Of a stretch of DNA of 33,047 bases, positions 31,402 through 33,047 are shown piece after piece. Within the stretch, counting starts at the first letter, position 1; every line of letters starts with the position of its first letter. This DNA is from Bacteroidota bacterium (GTDB lineage: Bacteria > Bacteroidota > Bacteroidia > Bacteroidales > Tenuifilaceae): NCBI GenBank assembly GCA_029558675.1, contig JAKQEF010000104.1:1-33047 (forward strand), written 5' to 3'. A model generated the notes under the pieces. It was not told where the DNA came from. It ran no database searches and was given only the letters and a program-made list of their open reading frames with translations. The position numbers and the translations under genes were made by a program.

Positions 31402-32817
31402 GTGAATAAAAGGCTTCATACTTTCAAGTACATTCTATTCGATTTATTAGGAACATCCGTTGCCTGGTTCCTATTCCACGTGTACAGAAAGGAGGTAATT
31501 GAGCCTAAGGTTTTTGGCGAGTTTGCCCGGTTCGATGTGGGAATAAATGTGATACTTGGGCTTATCCTCCTGCCCTTTTTCTGGTTATTCCTCTTTTATG
31601 TCAATGGCTTTTACAAGGATATTTACCGTCGGTCGAGGTTAAAACAGCTGGGAGCGAGTATTCTGGTCAACTTCTTTGGCGTTCTAATCATTTTCTTCAT
31701 GCTGTTGCTCGACGATTACGTGGCCAGCTACAAGAATTACTACCAGATGTTCCTTATGCTTTTTGCCCTTCAGTTTACCTTTACCTATTTCCCCCGTTTA
31801 ATCATTACCTCAGCAACCATCCGTAAGATCAGGAAAGGGATAATCGGTTTCCCCACCATCATTGTTGGCGACGACGAGCGGGCACTGGAGCTATACAACG
31901 ACATTACGAATCAGCCCAAATTGGGAGGAAACAGGATAATCGGATTTGTGAGCACCGGATTTAGAGATGAGCTGTCGCTGAATGGCATTACGCCGCATTT
32001 GGGAACTTACTCAACCCTAAGGAATATCATACAAGAACACAACGTTGAGGAGGTTTTAATAGCCATAGAGAACAGCGACAACAAGGTTGTCTCCCGGATA
32101 ACCAACGACCTGATTGGACTTGATGTGATTGTCAAAGCCATCCCCAGCCTTTACGATATGCTGACAGGGAGGGTTAAGATGACTGCAATTTTTGGAACTC
32201 CCCTGATTCAGGTTTCTTTCGATCTTATGCCCATGTGGCAGCAAAAGCTTAAACTCCTTTTCGACTTCACCTTCTCGCTATTGGCATTGATAGTTTTTAG
32301 CCCTTTAATCCTTGTTATTTCACTAATCATTAAAATCACATCCAAAGGGCCTGTACTTTTCAAGCAGGAGAGGATTGGTCGCTACGGCAAGCCGTTTATC
32401 CTCTACAAATTCCGCTCCATGTACATCAATGCCGAAGCCAATGGGCCCGCCCTGTCGAGCAAGGATGACGACAGGATAACGCCCATCGGAAGATTTTTGC
32501 GTAAAACGAGGCTGGATGAGATACCCAATTTCTACAATGTGATCAAGGGCGATATGTCGCTGGTTGGACCTCGCCCCGAGCGCCTGTTTTTCATTGAGCA
32601 AATTGTCGAAAAGGCACCACATTATCTTCATCTGCAGAAGGTTAAGCCTGGAATTACCTCGTGGGGACAGGTTAAATACGGCTATGCCGAGAATGTGGAT
32701 CAGATGGTGCAGCGCCTTAAATTCGACCTGCTTTACATTGAGAATATGACCCTTTTTGTGGATTTTAAAATTTTAATCTATACCCTGATTACCGTTTTCA
32801 GGGGGAAAGGCGTTTAG
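31402..32817 (+). CDS. Polyprenyl-phosphate glycosylphosphotransferase (bacterial sugar transferase)
   Basis: The 471-residue membrane protein starts with GTG (MNKRLHTFKYILFDLLGTSV); no nearby in-frame ATG fits better. Four hydrophobic segments fill residues 1-135. A CoA-binding-like Rossmann region follows (TIIVGDDERALELY, GNRIIGFVS), then another membrane segment near 295-315. The catalytic domain has FKQERIGRYGKPFILYKFRSM (K336) and the acidic pair D372-E373 in TRLDEIPNFYNVIKGDMSLV, then GPRPE and PGITSWGQV. Such enzymes move a sugar-1-phosphate from a nucleotide sugar to undecaprenyl phosphate, starting capsule, exopolysaccharide or O-antigen units. The sugar is unknown. No other glycan genes are visible here; more may lie beyond the window. 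Confidence 0.93.
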   Translation: MNKRLHTFKYILFDLLGTSVAWFLFHVYRKEVIEPKVFGEFARFDVGINVILGLILLPFFWLFLFYVNGFYKDIYRRSRLKQLGASILVNFFGVLIIFFMLLLDDYVASYKNYYQMFLMLFALQFTFTYFPRLIITSATIRKIRKGIIGFPTIIVGDDERALELYNDITNQPKLGGNRIIGFVSTGFRDELSLNGITPHLGTYSTLRNIIQEHNVEEVLIAIENSDNKVVSRITNDLIGLDVIVKAIPSLYDMLTGRVKMTAIFGTPLIQVSFDLMPMWQQKLKLLFDFTFSLLALIVFSPLILVISLIIKITSKGPVLFKQERIGRYGKPFILYKFRSMYINAEANGPALSSKDDDRITPIGRFLRKTRLDEIPNFYNVIKGDMSLVGPRPERLFFIEQIVEKAPHYLHLQKVKPGITSWGQVKYGYAENVDQMVQRLKFDLLYIENMTLFVDFKILIYTLITVFRGKGV

Positions 32818-32874
32818 CCTTTTTGCTTCGGATTAAATTACCCGATAAACCAAAAAAATGCCATCCATCCGTGG

Positions 32875-33047
32875 TTACTGACGTTCTACGGTCAATCCGT
32901 TGTTGTAAACGTATTTTATCAATCCGTATTTTTTGGCCACAAATATCTCTTTCACGGTAAATGGTCCCCAATCGGCTTCGAAATCTCTTAAAGTAAAATG
33001 GAGTACACCGGCATACTGAGCCTGATTAACGGTATATGAATCTAAAA
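32875..33047 (-). CDS. C-terminal end of an unidentified gene (cut by window edge)
   Basis: The minus strand is open from the window edge to TAA at 32875-32877, giving 56 residues plus a stop: LDSYTVNQAQYAGVLHFTLR, then DFEADWGPFTVKEIFVAKKY and GLIKYVYNNGLTVERQ. The ending KYGLIKYVYNNGLTVERQ resembles the end of small Bacteroidota lipoproteins of unknown function, but I cannot assign a family. It converges on the sugar-transferase gene with a 57-bp gap. The short frame could be chance, although codon use looks natural. Confidence 0.55.
   Translation of the reverse strand, partial: LDSYTVNQAQYAGVLHFTLRDFEADWGPFTVKEIFVAKKYGLIKYVYNNGLTVERQ

Noticed and set aside
31216-31419. 67-residue minus-strand ORF
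   Set aside because: It overlaps the flavodiiron terminator and the sugar-transferase start, with no recognisable features.

Overview
The window is chromosomal DNA from a member of the phylum Bacteroidota, most likely Bacteroidales or Marinilabiliales. The evidence is repeated promoter-like TAnnTTTG boxes, a type IX secretion sorting domain, very few Shine-Dalgarno sites, a tRNA gene without encoded CCA, and PEGA/FGE and LPP20-type exported proteins. I cannot name the genus. Oxygen- or peroxide-handling genes (flavodiiron protein, OsmC), NADP-type glutamate dehydrogenase and glycine decarboxylase suggest an amino-acid-using anaerobe or microaerobe, but that is inference.

Region 1 (1-780): the start of prfA (release factor 1) and a tRNA-Phe, both on the minus strand.

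Region 2 (about 780-11,832): an accessory block. It holds a RhuM-type protein, an AT-rich HD-domain protein, a large exported PEGA-repeat/FGE-sulfatase protein, a Doc toxin overlapping a RhuM-like DNA-binding gene, an exported LPP20/NTF2-like protein, and a zeta-type kinase with a 53-residue partner. Between the genes are palindrome-rich intergenic repeats: a 222-bp multi-hairpin element whose two direct copies bound the block, five tandem units of about 100 bp, two exact 95-bp copies, a heptamer tract, and shared GGCGG hairpins. The C-terminus of the PEGA/FGE protein looks like the variable region of a diversity-generating retroelement target, although no reverse transcriptase or template repeat is visible here.

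Region 3 (about 11,970-28,500): ordinary, densely packed genes. M16 peptidase and an O-methyltransferase abut; then come a MerR/B12-type regulator, a class I amidotransferase-like lipoprotein, a 1172-residue M14 carboxypeptidase with a type IX sorting domain, an exported alkaline-phosphatase-superfamily protein, glutamate dehydrogenase, OsmC, a small nucleotidyltransferase, glycine decarboxylase (minus strand), and a pcm/MBL-hydrolase pair (minus strand). The alkaline-phosphatase-like protein is the most striking: almost every metal ligand is replaced while the scaffold is intact, so it is probably a pseudoenzyme.

Region 4 (about 28,500-33,047): another repeat-rich gap with an inverted copy of the multi-hairpin element, then a CPBP membrane protease, a flavodiiron protein with an unusually clear Shine-Dalgarno site, a polyprenyl-phosphate sugar transferase, and the end of an unidentified minus-strand gene.

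All assignments come from reading the sequence and remembered family motifs; no database search was run.
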